64,000 nt of DNA from Lingula anatina (GCF_001039355.2 NW_019775531.1:250553-314552); one strand, 5' to 3'. Positions 21,640 through 33,580 are shown, counted from the first letter of the stretch. Numbers and translations: made by a program. Notes: generated from the letters alone by a model not told the origin.

Positions 21640-23099
21640 ATACAATATTACATATATATCTTCCTTTTTTATTTTTATGTCAATAAATGTAATCTTGAAT
21701 TGTGATCGGTTGTTAATAAATGTTATTCAAATATATATACAAAAGTAACTGCATATCCTCTATTTGTAAATGTCTGAGGATTGGCGTTTCAGGGTATTCA
21801 AATAAAACATCCACATGATACGTTCGTCTAATTATATCCTTCCAGTATCACCGGTGCGGTTTGAGCCCTCTTTGTGAAGAAGACGTCCGCTAACTCCAAC
21901 ATTACATATAAAAAAGCTTGTCAATGATAGAAAGAAACTTTTAATCGCACCAATACAACTAAATACCTCGCATTTAATTTTCGCCCATCTATAACGTATA
22001 AAATTTCCTTCAGCCTCATAAAACATTGAAGTGCATCTTAATTGTGCTCAGGTGCAACTTTAGAAGACGGGAAACTGTACCGCATCAGGTTAGATACCTT
22101 GTCCAGTTGTAAATAGTATTAATCGCATTTATTAAAAGCAAGTTGGAAACCTGTCAAGGTCTGAGTCAATGTCAAACCATAGAGTTGGAAGCCTGTCAGC
22201 AACACGGTTTGAAACAAAACAAACAACCGAGGCAATTATATTCTCGGAAGTTTAGATGAAGGCCAGGTTACAAAATGTACCCAATGGATTGTCGTGACAT
22301 CTGTCGGTTGACGCAGTTAAGTGACCAACAACACACACATGACTGAGAGCAGATATTAAAATTATCAAGTGATTTCAATAAAATTAATCGGAATCATACT
22401 GGAAGCTTGTCATGCAACATTATGACCGCGTCTTCCGGGACACGGCGGGAGTCGCACCTTTGAAAATAAACAAGGACGATGGGATTTCCATGTCACACTG
22501 ATTTTGAACATATTCTGAGTCACCATAGTTTGGGAGGTTAATATTTCTCTCAAATGCTGAGTATATTTTTCTATACTCTTTTTATTCTCTACCACTAGTA
22601 CTGTAGCGATCAAGAATAGGTTGATGGACTCTAGTAAATTACTTTTTTTTGTTTTTTTGGTGAGCATTCATTGTCTTGTAAGGACCTGACACTATACAGT
22701 GTACCAGTGTTAAGTGAAAAAGAGTCCCCCATGATAGAGATTCCGCTTCCGATTCATTTGTATAGGTAAGCCTCACTCTAGATTTTGACCCACTTATGTC
22801 AGGCTAACCCTAACCATTACAACTAAACGGTGGGCCGGCTTTCTGTTACACGGGTGCTCAGTTTCGTTACACCGGTTTTATCAGAGGTCAATGGCTGCAG
22901 CCACAGCAATGTCAGGCGGGTTGTTTTGATTTTCTCTGGATCGCGCTGATAAAACCAAGAGGGAGTCTCTGTCACGTGGGCACCTCGTGGTCTTGCCACT
23001 TATAACCAGGCGTGCTTCACGATGAGGGCACCTGATCATATTGTTTTATAACCTTAACCCACGAACCACAAAGGCGTCATACATGCACTGTACATGTAT
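21640..23099. other. No gene recognised
   Basis: Only short frames. A GC-richer stretch (22780-23040) has CTAACCCTAACC once and no protein similarity that I recognise; it may be old repeat DNA. Confidence 0.45.
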
Positions 23100-23260
23100 C
23101 TTTACACTGGACGGCGTCCTTTCTCTGTCATTTGTGCAACCATGGAACTACATGTAGCATCGCTGTGGCCAGTTGTCGGCACGTAAAATATTCTCTTTTT
23201 TACTCTCAAAAAGGGCCGTACTTCGGAACGTAGAGAGGACGTCGTCCTATATAAAGGGGA
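23100..23260. repeat. Inverted-repeat element, family TTTACACTGGACGGCGTCC (copy 2)
   Basis: Same ends and interior as 16891-17108 but shorter, with the left interior deleted. Confidence 0.7.
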
Positions 23261-23639
23261 TTTACTTGTATAGGCCTATCATACATACTAGTATATGTGG
23301 AATATAGAGCATATTCATGTATACACCATTCTACCTCTTGCCCATCCTAGTCCTCCGATTGGTCAGTTACAAAGCCATATTTGTCCTCGTAAGATGTCAA
23401 TTGCTACAGTGTACACGTAAACATGTGTATCAAAATTATCTTGCTGTGGTTTTGTTTTCAGTATACATTTCATTATACTTTCATGTATCTTAATTGCTGA
23501 AAAATGTAAAAATCTCTTTTTTTTCTATATAAGGTATTCTTATTGTTATGCATTGCATAACCAATCCATGTATTATCAACAAACTACAGATAAATCAGCA
23601 AAACCGAAAAGTGTTTTTGTTTACATCTTGCTTGAGTGA

Positions 23640-23789
23640 AGGCCTTTTGCAGCTAGATGATTATAGTTGCTTACTTCTTTTGTTTACTGAAGAGCTCGCA
23701 TGCTCTCCAGCATTCCTTTGTTTACTGGAGAGCAGGCTCTTCAGTAAACAAAACAAGTCAACATCTCGTCATCTAGCTGCAAAAGGCCT
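23640..23789. repeat. Nested hairpin of 150 bases
   Basis: AGGCCTTTTGCAGCTAGATGA at the left end pairs with the right end. Inside, TTTGTTTACTGAAGAGC pairs with GCTCTTCAGTAAACAAA, and CTCTCCAG with CTGGAGAG at the tip. No second copy is seen in the window. Confidence 0.7.
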
Positions 23790-23876
23790 CTAGTTACTGG
23801 TACAATAAAAAATAGAGCACAGGCCCCGTGTACTATGAAGATCACAGGCACGTGCGATGGTATGGTAAAGATCTTA

Positions 23877-24168
23877 AAGACCATTCAGAACAGAAGATCC
23901 GAGGCTCTACTGATCCATGGATCAAATATGGCGGACTCTACATGAAAGAAGAGTCGACTAATCCGCTGATGGTCTCCCCGCCTCCACACTCGCCGTCCTT
24001 GAAGGGGGCTAGCAACTAAACCTAGGAGCCGTGATTTAACCCGTTTCATGGCGAGTGTGGAGGCGGGGAGACCATCAGCGGATTAGTCAGCTCTTCATTC
24101 ATGAAGGGGCCGCCATACTTGATCGGTGGATTAATAGATCCTCGGAGCTTCTTTTCTGAATGGCCTCT
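23877..24168. repeat. Fold-back element related to the ATATGGCGG family
   Basis: Arms of about 120 bases (GACCATTCAGAACAGAAG outside, GTCTCCCCGCCTCCACACTC near the loop) pair around a loop near 24000-24045. It shares the ATCAAATATGGCGGAC motif with the elements at 21330, 44120 and 44405. Confidence 0.8.
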
Positions 24169-24299
24169 TTAAAGTTCTGGAACCTGCCTAGTGCATATGG
24201 GTGAATTGGATGGCCATTAAATTTTTCTACACATACATAATTTGAAAGCAGAAGTCTTATGTTATGTTTCCTCGTTTCAATTTCCAAGAGTCAAGACCG

Positions 24300-24467
24300 C
24301 AGGGGCGGATTTAGGCCGTCTTCTGGGTCTTCCGGAAGACGGTCAGATTTTCAAGTTTACATTGTCGGGTATCTAATTTTTTCTGTTGGAAGACAGTCAA
24401 AATTGGAGGATGAATCAACAAAGATAATTTGGAAGACTGTCAGTAGATACCTCTGAATCCGCCCCTG
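24300..24467. mobile_element. Short inverted-repeat element, family CAGGGGCGGAT (copy 2)
   Basis: Opposite orientation to the copy at 14234, same 168-base length and same ends. The flanks show no perfect target duplication. Confidence 0.75.
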
Positions 24468-24916
24468 CTGACCTGCTATACGGTGCTGGGTTTTACTATT
24501 ACATGGACCTTATTTTTCATGGATTTATTCTGTCTCTGTCCCTCTTTCTCGCTCACTATATACATTGGTCGGCAATTTTCGCTGGGTGACTCGAAAGCTT
24601 ATTAAAGTTGACAGAGACGATGACAAAGCACCAATTACCGAAAGGGAGATACTCAATTAACAATTAAAATACTCGTGCGCATGTCAGTAACAGTAGACTG
24701 GGTCGTGTACGGCTTACGCGATATTAAGATTTAATGTGATCTAAAGGCTACGGAAACTTTTGAGTCTTAAGATATATACATACGAACTAACCAGGATCAG
24801 GCTGACAACATTGGTGGAAGCTTCTAAAAGAGATTCTGAGTGTGATTTTTGAAGCTGACTAGTGACACCTCCAAATCGACCTTTACCTATACACACTGAA
24901 CACTTTTAGCAACAAG

Positions 24917-25822
24917 ATGATGGCTGTAAATGACACAATAGATTACGTAAATACGGTGATCGCACACGCACAAGTGCATAGAGCCGATGGCAACGATAGC
25001 GATAATGAAGATAATGACATGTATTATAGCCCGCCGATGACAACAAGGAAAAGGCAACATCCTGAACAAAGTTCGTCGTGTGAATCTAAAAAACTGAGAC
25101 ATGAAAATATGATAGACAATGAAACGGTATATACAATGTTCCAATCTTTATCTAAACAAATGAAAGAGTTGTATGGTGACTTAAGCCAACGCATCTCAAA
25201 CATTGAGGCAAAGTTGGAAAAAAGGCTGACGGAAAAAATAGAGGGCACCATTGAAGGAGTGCGGAACGACTTGAATGAGCACATGAGAAAATTCAAACGC
25301 GATGTTGACACCAAAGTGAACGAAATAAAACATCTCCAGGCAACAAAAAACTCATATGAAAATCCAGAGGATAAGAGGAGGTTTATTATAAAAAACTTAC
25401 CTGAGGGAACCAGGGAAAACAAAGACCCACAGGCCCTTAAGCAAAGTGTGAATTCCCTTATACAGTACGGGATGAATATCAAACACGTCCGCCTTGAAAA
25501 AGCTGAACGAAAAATTACAAGAAGAAAGGCCCCAGGCATAGTTGTAGCCACGGTCTCCAGTGTAGAGCAGAAAGATGAAATTTTGAAAAACAAACGAAAA
25601 CTAAAGAACAGTAAAGATTATCAGAGAGTGTATATTGAGGAAGAAATTAGCGAAGGGGAACAGAAAATGAATTCAAATTTGCGCACCATTCTGAGACAGA
25701 TGAGATGTGAAAAAGACTATAGATTAATGAATGGACGTTTAGTCAGAAACGATTATCATCAGTCTCAAGCAAATCCACGCCAAGGACAACGACGGTGGCG
25801 CCAGGAAGACGAGGAATGGTAG
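24917..25822 (+). CDS. LINE ORF1 protein, coiled coil plus RRM-like domain
   Basis: 301 residues. An acidic N-terminus with a basic patch (TRKRQH) is followed by a coiled coil from about 75 to 150 (repeats such as SNIEAKLEKRL). An RRM-like domain runs from about 158 to 245 (RRFIIKNLPEG, then IVVATV). The end is basic. This is the architecture of L1-type ORF1 proteins, which form trimers that coat element RNA. The frame is intact. The stop is TAG, directly followed by ORF2 in the same frame. Confidence 0.8.
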   Translation: MMAVNDTIDYVNTVIAHAQVHRADGNDSDNEDNDMYYSPPMTTRKRQHPEQSSSCESKKLRHENMIDNETVYTMFQSLSKQMKELYGDLSQRISNIEAKLEKRLTEKIEGTIEGVRNDLNEHMRKFKRDVDTKVNEIKHLQATKNSYENPEDKRRFIIKNLPEGTRENKDPQALKQSVNSLIQYGMNIKHVRLEKAERKITRRKAPGIVVATVSSVEQKDEILKNKRKLKNSKDYQRVYIEEEISEGEQKMNSNLRTILRQMRCEKDYRLMNGRLVRNDYHQSQANPRQGQRRWRQEDEEW

Positions 25823-26662
25823 GGGTGTCTAACGCTCGGTTTTTGGAACTGTGACGGGTGGGCAAGGACCAATATAGACAGCAGCGCGTTTCGTGAAACA
25901 CTCGTTAAACAGCTAGATTACGATATCTTTTGCCTCGCCGAAACATTCTTACAGGGGAATGATGAGTTACAGATTGATGATTATTTCTGGATTGGTAAAA
26001 ACCGCACCAATCTGCATATGAATGCGCATAGAGGATCGGGTGGAGTCGGCTGTTTAATACGGAAAAGATTGCTATCATTCTACGACGTTAAAATCCTTGA
26101 CTCTGAGATGGAAGGAGTTATGTGGTTGTTTTTTAAAACAAAAACTGAAAGGAATAACTTTTGCTTGGGCGTATGTTATCTTCCACCAGAGAACTCGACA
26201 CGCAAAATAAACCCTGAAAAATTTTTTTCACAGCTTGCAACAGATATATATGGTTACCAACATTTGGGAAATATAATAATTTGTGGTGACTTCAATGCGC
26301 GCTGCGGATTAGATCAAGATATAATCGAAGGTGTCGATGAAATAGAACCACGTAAAATTTTAGATGAGCATACGAACAGCCATGGAACACACTTTTTAAA
26401 TTTACTAACAGACACAAACTTCTGCGTGCTTAATGGTAGAATAGGCGAGAATGACTACACAAGCATATCATACAGGGGGTTGGCTGTAGTTGATTACGTT
26501 ATAGTGCCACATGAGCAATTAAACTTCATAAAAGAGTTCAAAGTTAGGCGTATGTTAGATGTAATAGGAAAACTAAGACTGCAACCTCCTTCTTCCATGC
26601 CCGGCCACTCCATTCTCGAATGGTGTTTTATTGGCCCAGGTACCCGCACGAAAACGAAGTAG
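25823..26662 (+). pseudogene. LINE ORF2 endonuclease domain
   Basis: The frame directly after the ORF1 stop reads LGFWNCDGWART, then DIFCLAETFL, SGGVGCLIRKRL, CGDFNARCG, NGRIGEND, VDYVIV and PGHSILEW. These are the ordered catalytic blocks of apurinic-type LINE endonucleases, including the Glu in AETF and the Asp-Asn in GDFNAR. The first in-frame ATG is at 26018, inside the domain, so translation must come from the ORF1 frame by read-through, or from a non-ATG start. The last codons run into the inserted element. Confidence 0.75.
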
Positions 26663-26925
26663 ATACTCCAGCGCAGTAGACTACTGCAATCATACTGCAA
26701 ACATGCTTCAAATCTGCTTCGATGTGGGAGCTAATTAGCATATTTGAAACATGCTTCTATCATGCTGCTAATCTACTGCATTAATGCTCCTCCTCTGTAC
26801 AACCCTATGTAATTTTTGAAGTAGAATTGCAGTAGGCTATACTGCATTTCTACTGCAAGTATGCTCCATACCACTACTGCGTTAATGCTTCTTTGCTACT
26901 TCGATACTACTGCATTTTCGTGTGT
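26644..26925. mobile_element. CTACTGC-rich inverted-repeat element inside the LINE
   Basis: Ends CACGAAAACGAAGTAG and CTACTGCATTTTCGTG are inverted repeats. The interior is dense in GCAGTAG/CTACTGC words on both strands. It splits LINE ORF2 between endonuclease and reverse transcriptase. Flanks GTACCC and GTATCCC may be an imperfect target duplication. Partial copies lie at 3902 and 4991. Confidence 0.8.
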
Positions 26926-28735
26926 GTATCCCTACAACGAACAAAGAAGAACCGCACGGTTTTGACAATATACAGCCTAAAAAACGTTATAAACTTCATG
27001 AAATTCCGTTCTCTTTTATGAATACTGCAAATGCAATATCCCATATGCGGAACGATTTACACGTTACTGACGTTTCAGCTGCTTACAATTAAGGCATTCA
27101 CTGACCTATTGCAAAGTGAAATGGATGAGCATCTAAAATGGACTGTCCCCACGAATAACAAAAGAATTAAAAGAAAGTATAAACCATATTGGAACAATGA
27201 TCTGCAGAGTCAATGGAGAAAGGTGATATCAGCTGAAAGAGAATGGATCAGATGTAAAAATGTAACTATGAAAAGAACGTTAAAAGAAAAATTTTGTGAT
27301 CAAAGGAGATCCTTCGACCGAAAGTTAAAAAGCTATAAGCGTAAGCATCAAAAGGATAAACAGAATGAAATTAGCCGACTCTGCGCGGAAAGTAAACAGA
27401 ATTATTGTGAATTCTGGAAACAAATAGGAAAGTTGGATATAAAGAGCCAAAGGTGCAACACCGTACCCTGGGAAATTGTTGATGACAAAGAAATAATAAC
27501 TGACAAAAAGCAAGTACTTGCTAGATGGCAAAGAGACTACCAAAAACTTTTTAATAATGTTTCACCTGACAGCTTCGATGATGAATTCTTGAATTCTGTA
27601 ATCGCCTCGGAAAACGATGAGGGTTTACACTTAACTAACACTTCATACGAAATTCAGCTTAATGGCCCTATTACACGAGATGAAGTATATAACGTTGTGA
27701 TGGGACTAAAGAATGGAAAGTCGGTTGGTTATGACGGTATTCCGGCTGAGGTACTTAAAAATAATCAGAGCTGCGAGTTGCTTTTCAAAATAATATCTAC
27801 ATGCTTTGAAAAGAGTGACATCCCAGATATTTGGAGAATAGGAATAATAACACCCATTCCCAAATCAGGAGAGAATGACTTGCGCGATCCAATGTCGTAT
27901 AGGGGGCTCACTTTAATGTCAATCCCCAGCAAAGTTTATACAGCAATACTAAACGCCAGACTCTGCAAATGGCTCGAAAATAACAAGAAGCTAGCGGACG
28001 AACAGAACGGCTTTAGGCGCAACCGTAGCTGCCAAGACCACCTATACACTTTGTACAGTCTAGTTAAAAACCGCAAACTTGACAAACGTCCGACCTTTGC
28101 GTGTTTCGTCGATGCGCGCAAAGCATTTGATACAGTAAACCGTGATTTACTATGGCACAAGCTAAGGAAAATGGGAGTGAAAGGGAAAATACTTGACGCA
28201 ATTAAGTCATTATATCGCGGTAACAAATGCATGGTCAGAGTAAATGACATGTACACGGATGAGTTTCCGGTGCTCAACGGTGTAAAGCAGGGTTGCAACT
28301 TATCGCCCACTCTATTTTCCATGTATATTAATGACCTGGCAGATGATATCCGAGGTTCTGGAATAGGAGTTCAATATGAAAATCATACCATTGGAATATT
28401 AATGTACGCTGACGATATTGTGCTTTTAGCGGAAACGGAAAATGACATCCAAAGACAGCTGGATATTTTGCATCTATGGTGCAGAAAATGGCGAATATCG
28501 GTTAACCGAGACAAAACACAAGTTGTGCACTTTCGAACAAAAACCACTCAATGTACTGGAGCAAATTTCAATTGTGGGAACATTGTCGTTGACGTTGCTG
28601 AAAGGTATAAATACCTAGGCTTGTGGTTTACTGAGCATTTAGATATGCATTTTACCGTATCAGAGCTAACGAAGTCAGCGAGCAGAGCGTTATTTGCTCT
28701 ACAGTCTAAGTACTTTCTTGTTGGTGGTATGTCCT
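26926..28735 (+). pseudogene. LINE ORF2 reverse transcriptase
   Basis: After a linker (FDNIQPKKRYKLHEIPF) the frame shifts near 27085 and then stays open to 28735. RT blocks in order: NGKSVGYDGIPAEVLK, TPIPKSG, YRGLTLMSIPSKVY, EQNGFRRNRSCQDH, CFVDARKAFDTV (motif A), GVKQGCNLSPTLF (motif B), YADDIVLLAE (motif C) and KYLGLWF. All catalytic Asp residues are present. The C-terminal part of ORF2 and the 3' UTR are missing after the gap at 28736. Confidence 0.85.
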
Positions 28736-28736
28736 N

Positions 28737-28762
28737 TTATTATTATTATTATTATTATTATT
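28737..28762. repeat. (TTA)n microsatellite beside an assembly gap
   Basis: Eight to nine TTA units directly after an 'n'. It truncates the LINE ORF2 in the assembly. Confidence 0.9.
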
Positions 28763-29274
28763 AACATGTATCTCCGCAATACAGCCGCACTTATTATCTA
28801 CGATCTGTGTCAATTGAAGCGACTAATAGACAAGGAAGTATTTCCTGAAGTTATGGGATGTTGCCTGTACATTTTGAGCAGAATTTCCCGCATCACTCCT
28901 CCATAATTTCATTAGAAAGAGACTGCACATGGAGATTCGATGCCACAAAATTCATCAAAGCGTCATTATCGATCAAGTTGTTTTTATTAACCGTGCTTCT
29001 TAGCAATAAATACATTGACGAGTGTTACAAATGGTTCACCTGTGAATCAAAAGATGCGGATCTGAATCTGGCTTAACGTGCTGTGACAGTTAGCTGTGTT
29101 GAGCAAGGCAACAGTGTGATCGAGAAATTGGATCCGTCATCCATCTAGGTCTTATATCAGACCAAAATCTACATTGTTTTCTAAATCTAATATATTGAGA
29201 GAAGGAAGGACAGTAAAATAAGATTTTAGGCGTTACAAAATTGAAAGAGTTGAACTGAGTAATTACTGTTTTGT
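28763..29274. other. No gene recognised between LINE and duplicated block
   Basis: Two frames of about 70 codons show no domain, and there is no similarity to the corresponding DNA left of the second duplicate copy. Confidence 0.5.
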
Positions 29275-31154
29275 TTAAATATCAATTGTCACTTAACTCC
29301 ACGGTGTTTCGTAACAGTGAGTGTTATATTTGAGAATATGAACTGGTTGCTGCTAACACTTATATATTGGAAATTGTCGATAATAATCATGTCGGTTTAT
29401 TACTTTAAATAAAGCAATGGTGTTTCCACTTATCTATTCCCGTGCGTAGTTTTAACCGCGCGATAAACCCACATACTGACATAGACATTGTAAAAGGTGA
29501 AGATTTTTCGAACACAGCTGTCACAACTCGAAAATGCTCGCTAGACGCAACTAACACAATTTGAACAAACAGAAATTTCTCATTGGCCACAGATACCCCC
29601 TATCCCGTAGCGTATTTGAAATGCCAGGTGTTTCTTATTAAACCACACCTATAGCAAAAATATATGGTTGATATTTGGTACATGTAATGGGGCAAACAGC
29701 CCTTCTTTGAAACATTCATGCACATTTTATTCTTCTATCGAGTGCTATTTTTCTCCTTTTTTCGATTCGAAGGACTCTTCATTGGAGCAAGTGAATATCA
29801 TCAAATCATCGTTAACAAATATGCCACACAAATATGCCTATGTATACAAATATGCCACAATCTCTTACAACATGTTTGCCTTTTTAAAAACTATAAAAAC
29901 ATGTTCGTAAATGGATTTTTGTGATAAAAGTTTTAATTACACCTTACATCATTTCCAAAAATTTTCAAGCACTAACAACCATAAGGTGTTGTTAAAGTAA
30001 TGAGTCCCTGTGCGAAGTAACAAACTGAGAAAAAAAAACGACAGCAATTTAATGTTATTGTTTTTCTTTGACGCCACGTCCGTGTTTGCTATAACTGCCA
30101 GGTCAAGTTGACGGGGACGCTTTTCAGGCACTTTACCTGTCAGGCAACTCAATTTACACTTTTGATTTCAATTAAAAAAATTAAGCAGTGTGTATGTGTG
30201 TGTGTAAGTGTGTGGGTGGGGGTGGGGTGGGGTTATCAATGCACCGCGCATAAGTTTTGTTAACATTCTGATAAAAAAACATACTTGTCTTACATACATA
30301 TAAATGTAAGTGACATGTTGCGGTTCAATGGTTTCTTCTTAATCACATTTTTTTTGTATATACATACAGGCGAAATGTCCATATATGCATGAATATTCTG
30401 CACTTTGTCTGACATTGTTGTTACCGTGGAGTTCCGGCACAGTCTTTGTACACCCTATATAATTGCCAAACTGTAATTAGTATTTATTTAAGATGTTCTC
30501 AGTGGCTTGTTTTTAGTAAAGGGTACAGGTTCCTTGTAAAAATCAGGGTGATTGGGTTTTTATTTTTAATTGCTTGATGGAATGTGACTGTTGATGTTAA
30601 AATAGAGCAACGATTTTGGCCTATTTAACCGTTTTTCCATTTTGGCCAACTTGGATTTGAGGCACAAAATGGCCTCCAATTGCTTCCATAATAGTAAAAT
30701 GTGTTCCTTGTCCCTTTTAATTAGTCAAGTTTGGTGATCTTTACATGTTTTAGACAAAAAATGGGAAATATGAAAAATTGGAAATATGAAAAATTGTATA
30801 TTTTGGTAACTAATTTGCATAATTTATGCTAATATATGCATCGATATAGCGTGTCTCTTTGGATAAAAAAATTGTTTTGGCCCAAGAAACATTCATGCCA
30901 AGTTAGACATTTGTACTACAAAATGTAGCGTTTGGCCATTTTTTGGTCCTTAACAAGCCTACTATAGGTGCTATATCATGACATGAGAGTCTTTCTGCGT
31001 TGAATACAATGCTACTTAGTAATCTATAGAAAATGGGGACTGAAAATGTACATCCTTTTTTTAAATTATGAGACCTGTTATAATAAAATTGATCAATCTA
31101 GGCTTATTGTGACATGTGTTTTTCATAATTCTTTTTTCTTATTTATTTTAGACA

Positions 31155-31463
31155 AGATGGCTGACCAACTTGGTAGAGGGAAACCCAAAAGATAAAGACT
31201 TTATCCTGAGAATGCCAAAGAGTTGGATGTACAGAATATTGAAGCAACAGCAATATGTGACATATCTGACACAATAACACAATTAATAGAAGTTTGTGAA
31301 AATGACAATGGCAGAGAAAACTGTGGTCCTAACTCCTCTTACAGCGAATAAGAGTTGAGTAAGGAAGTGCACTGTGATGGTGAACATAGTGAAGCAACAG
31401 CTATAGGTGACATATCTGACACAATAACACAGCTAATAGAAAAAGTTTGTGAAAATGACAATG

Positions 31464-31499
<36 letters not shown>

Positions 31500-31830
31500 G
31501 TGGTCCTAACTCCTCTTATAGCGAAGAAGAGTTGAGTAATGACGTGCACTGTGATGATGAACATGGTGACAGTGAAGATGGGGATGATGATTTCAATGGA
31601 GATACCTGTGATGACCCAGGTGACAAACAAATTTACCCTGGTAATAATTTGACAGTGCACCTTAGTATGTTGCTCATTTTTCTGTTTGCCACTGCCCATG
31701 CAATAACAGGGAGTCAGTTAAGTGATATCATGCTTATCAGTTGACACTGCTTGCCAACTCACCCTGGGCTAAACAGTTTATTTGTTTTTAAGAAGTACTT
31801 CTCAGGAATGTCATCCCCTGAAGTGTTGAA
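31155..31830 (+). pseudogene. Fragment of a transposon-type protein with a 150-bp internal duplication
   Basis: Starts at ATGGCTGACCAACTTGG after a TATTTTAG acceptor-like run. The text around GDISDTITQLIE and ENDNG, NCGPNSSYSE occurs twice (31241-31390 and 31391-31571), with a run of 32 A in the second unit. After an acidic stretch come IYPGNNLTVHLSMLLIF and TGSQLSDIM, then, past a stop, HCLPTHPGLNSLFVFKKYFS. This order (YPG..LT, a hydrophobic helix, then SL..FKKYF) is familiar from the N-terminal part of uncharacterised transposon proteins of animals, recalled and not searched. Stops and frameshifts show decay. It exists only in copy A. Confidence 0.45.
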
Positions 31831-32269
31831 TTTTTATGTCCATTGATAGTTGGTGGGTTACATCATAATTCAGTATTGCTCCAAATCTGCCTAAACCATG
31901 AAAACCCTATCAAATCTAAACATCATCCTTGTTACTTGGTTTTTAAGCAGTAAATCAAAGTATTAATTTGATTATAATACAAGGAACTTTAATTATATTA
32001 AATACAAATGTTATAATAAATTAATAATAATTTATATTAGCCTTTGGAACTATTTTTTTTTATGTGGCGTTATGCAAATAAATAAATTTGGCCAAAAAGT
32101 GGGCCAAATCCATAACTGTACATGAACTGTTTGTTTTAGTACAATTTTGTTAGTGTGAGTAAGGATGGTTTCGGGAATGGAAAAGAAGTTTTTAAATGCG
32201 TATATCTTGCTAACTTCTAAAAACAAGTAAATTTCTATTTTCATAAGTTCTTTGTAAACTGTAAGCAAA

Positions 32270-33580
32270 TGGCCTTTTTTATTTTTAATTTTGCAAACTT
32301 CTTGCAAACTGTGTTAATGTCTAAGTTTCTTGCAAACTTCTTGTGAACTGTAAGTAATTGTCTAAGTTTCTTGCAAACTTCTCGCAAACTATAAGTAATT
32401 GTCTAAGTTTCTTGCAAACTTCTCGCAAACTGTAAGTAATTGTCTAAGTTTCTTGCAAACTTCTCGCAAACTGTAAGTTAATGTCTAAGTTTCTTGCAAA
32501 CTTATCACGAACTGTAATTGTGTAAGTTTCTTGCAAACCTCTCGTGAACTGCAAGTTAATGTCTAAGTTTCTTGCAATCATATCGCGAACTGTAAGTAAT
32601 TGTCCAAGTTTCTTGCAAACTTCTCGCAAACTGTAATTGTCTAAGTTTCTTGCTAAAATCTTGCAAACTGTAAGTTGGCTGCTGACTATCTTGACAATTT
32701 GTTGCAAACTAAGTAAATGTCTTCTTGCAAACTTCTCCTTAACTATAAGCGAATGCCTAAGTGTCTTCAGGTGTCTTCAGACTCCTCGTAAACTATATTC
32801 CCATAAATTTCTAAGTTTCATAAACTGTTAGTTAACTTGGATTTTTTTCTTTTTTGTTAACTTAATACTAATATTTTGGCTTGATAAAGGCATTTCCTAA
32901 ATACCCATACACGATGCAAACATGATTAATCTAACTGTATATTAGTATAAAAGGTACTGTATGGACTTTCTTGCAAATTTCAGGCAAACTTTTTTGTGTA
33001 ACATGAAACAATTTCTTGCAATTTGTTGCAAATGAATTAACTTGGTGTGTATAAAGCTGAGTTTCTTGCAAACCTTTATGTAAATGAGGAGTTTCTTGCA
33101 AATTTGCTGCATTTGCAATAATGTTAGTCTTTCTTGGAAACTTCCTGCAAAATGATATGTAAATGAAGGTTTTGTGCAAATTTTCTGCAAATTTGCATCA
33201 AGGTATAGTTATCATAGCAAACTTTCTTCAGGCTTTTATATAAATGAGCAGTTTCTTGCAAATTTGCTGCAAATTTGCAACAGTGTATAGTCTTTCTTGC
33301 AAACTTCCAGCAAACTTTTATGTAAATGAAGGTCTTCTCGCAAATTTGCTGAAAATTTGCAAGAAAATAGAAGCTTTCTTGCAAATTTGCTGCGAATTCG
33401 CTAGAAATGATAGTTTTCTTGCAAACTACTTGCAAACTTTTAATCTTCCTGCAAATTTGCAGCAAATTTGCAACAACTGTGATTTTTCTTGCAACAACAT
33501 GCAAACAGTTTCTTGCAAACTATTTGGATGCAGCAAATTTGCTGCAAATTTGTTGCAAGTTTGCTGCAAACTTTGCACTT
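32270..33580. repeat. Diverged tandem array of TTTCTTGCAAA units
   Basis: The left part (32320-32660) has units of about 41 bases built on GTCTAAGTTTCTTGCAAACT and a CTCGCAAACTGTAAG half. The right part (32960-33570) has longer, more diverged units with TTTGCTGCAAATTTGCA. Open frames here, on both strands, are products of the repeat. It lies within the part of copy A that copy B lacks. Confidence 0.85.

Larger units (their letters stand above)
24917..28735 (+). mobile_element. Second LINE retrotransposon, broken by an insertion
   Basis: ORF1 (24917-25822) is followed in the same frame, across a single TAG, by ORF2 with endonuclease (25823-26640) and reverse transcriptase (about 27090-28735). 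A 282-bp element sits between the two ORF2 domains. A frameshift lies near 27085. The 3' end is lost at the 'n' at 28736, beside a (TTA)n tract. The ORF1 type differs from that of the LINE at 1-3895, so this is a different clade. Confidence 0.85.

Noticed and set aside
22780-22830. Telomere-like CTAACCCTAACC
   Set aside because: Only two units, so chance similarity rather than an interstitial telomere.
24917-25144. Minus-strand frame with cysteine-rich hydrophobic text
   Set aside because: Antisense to the LINE ORF1 and without any supporting signal.
32270-33580. CRISPR-like array
   Set aside because: Units are variable, have no constant repeat with unique spacers, and the genome is eukaryotic.
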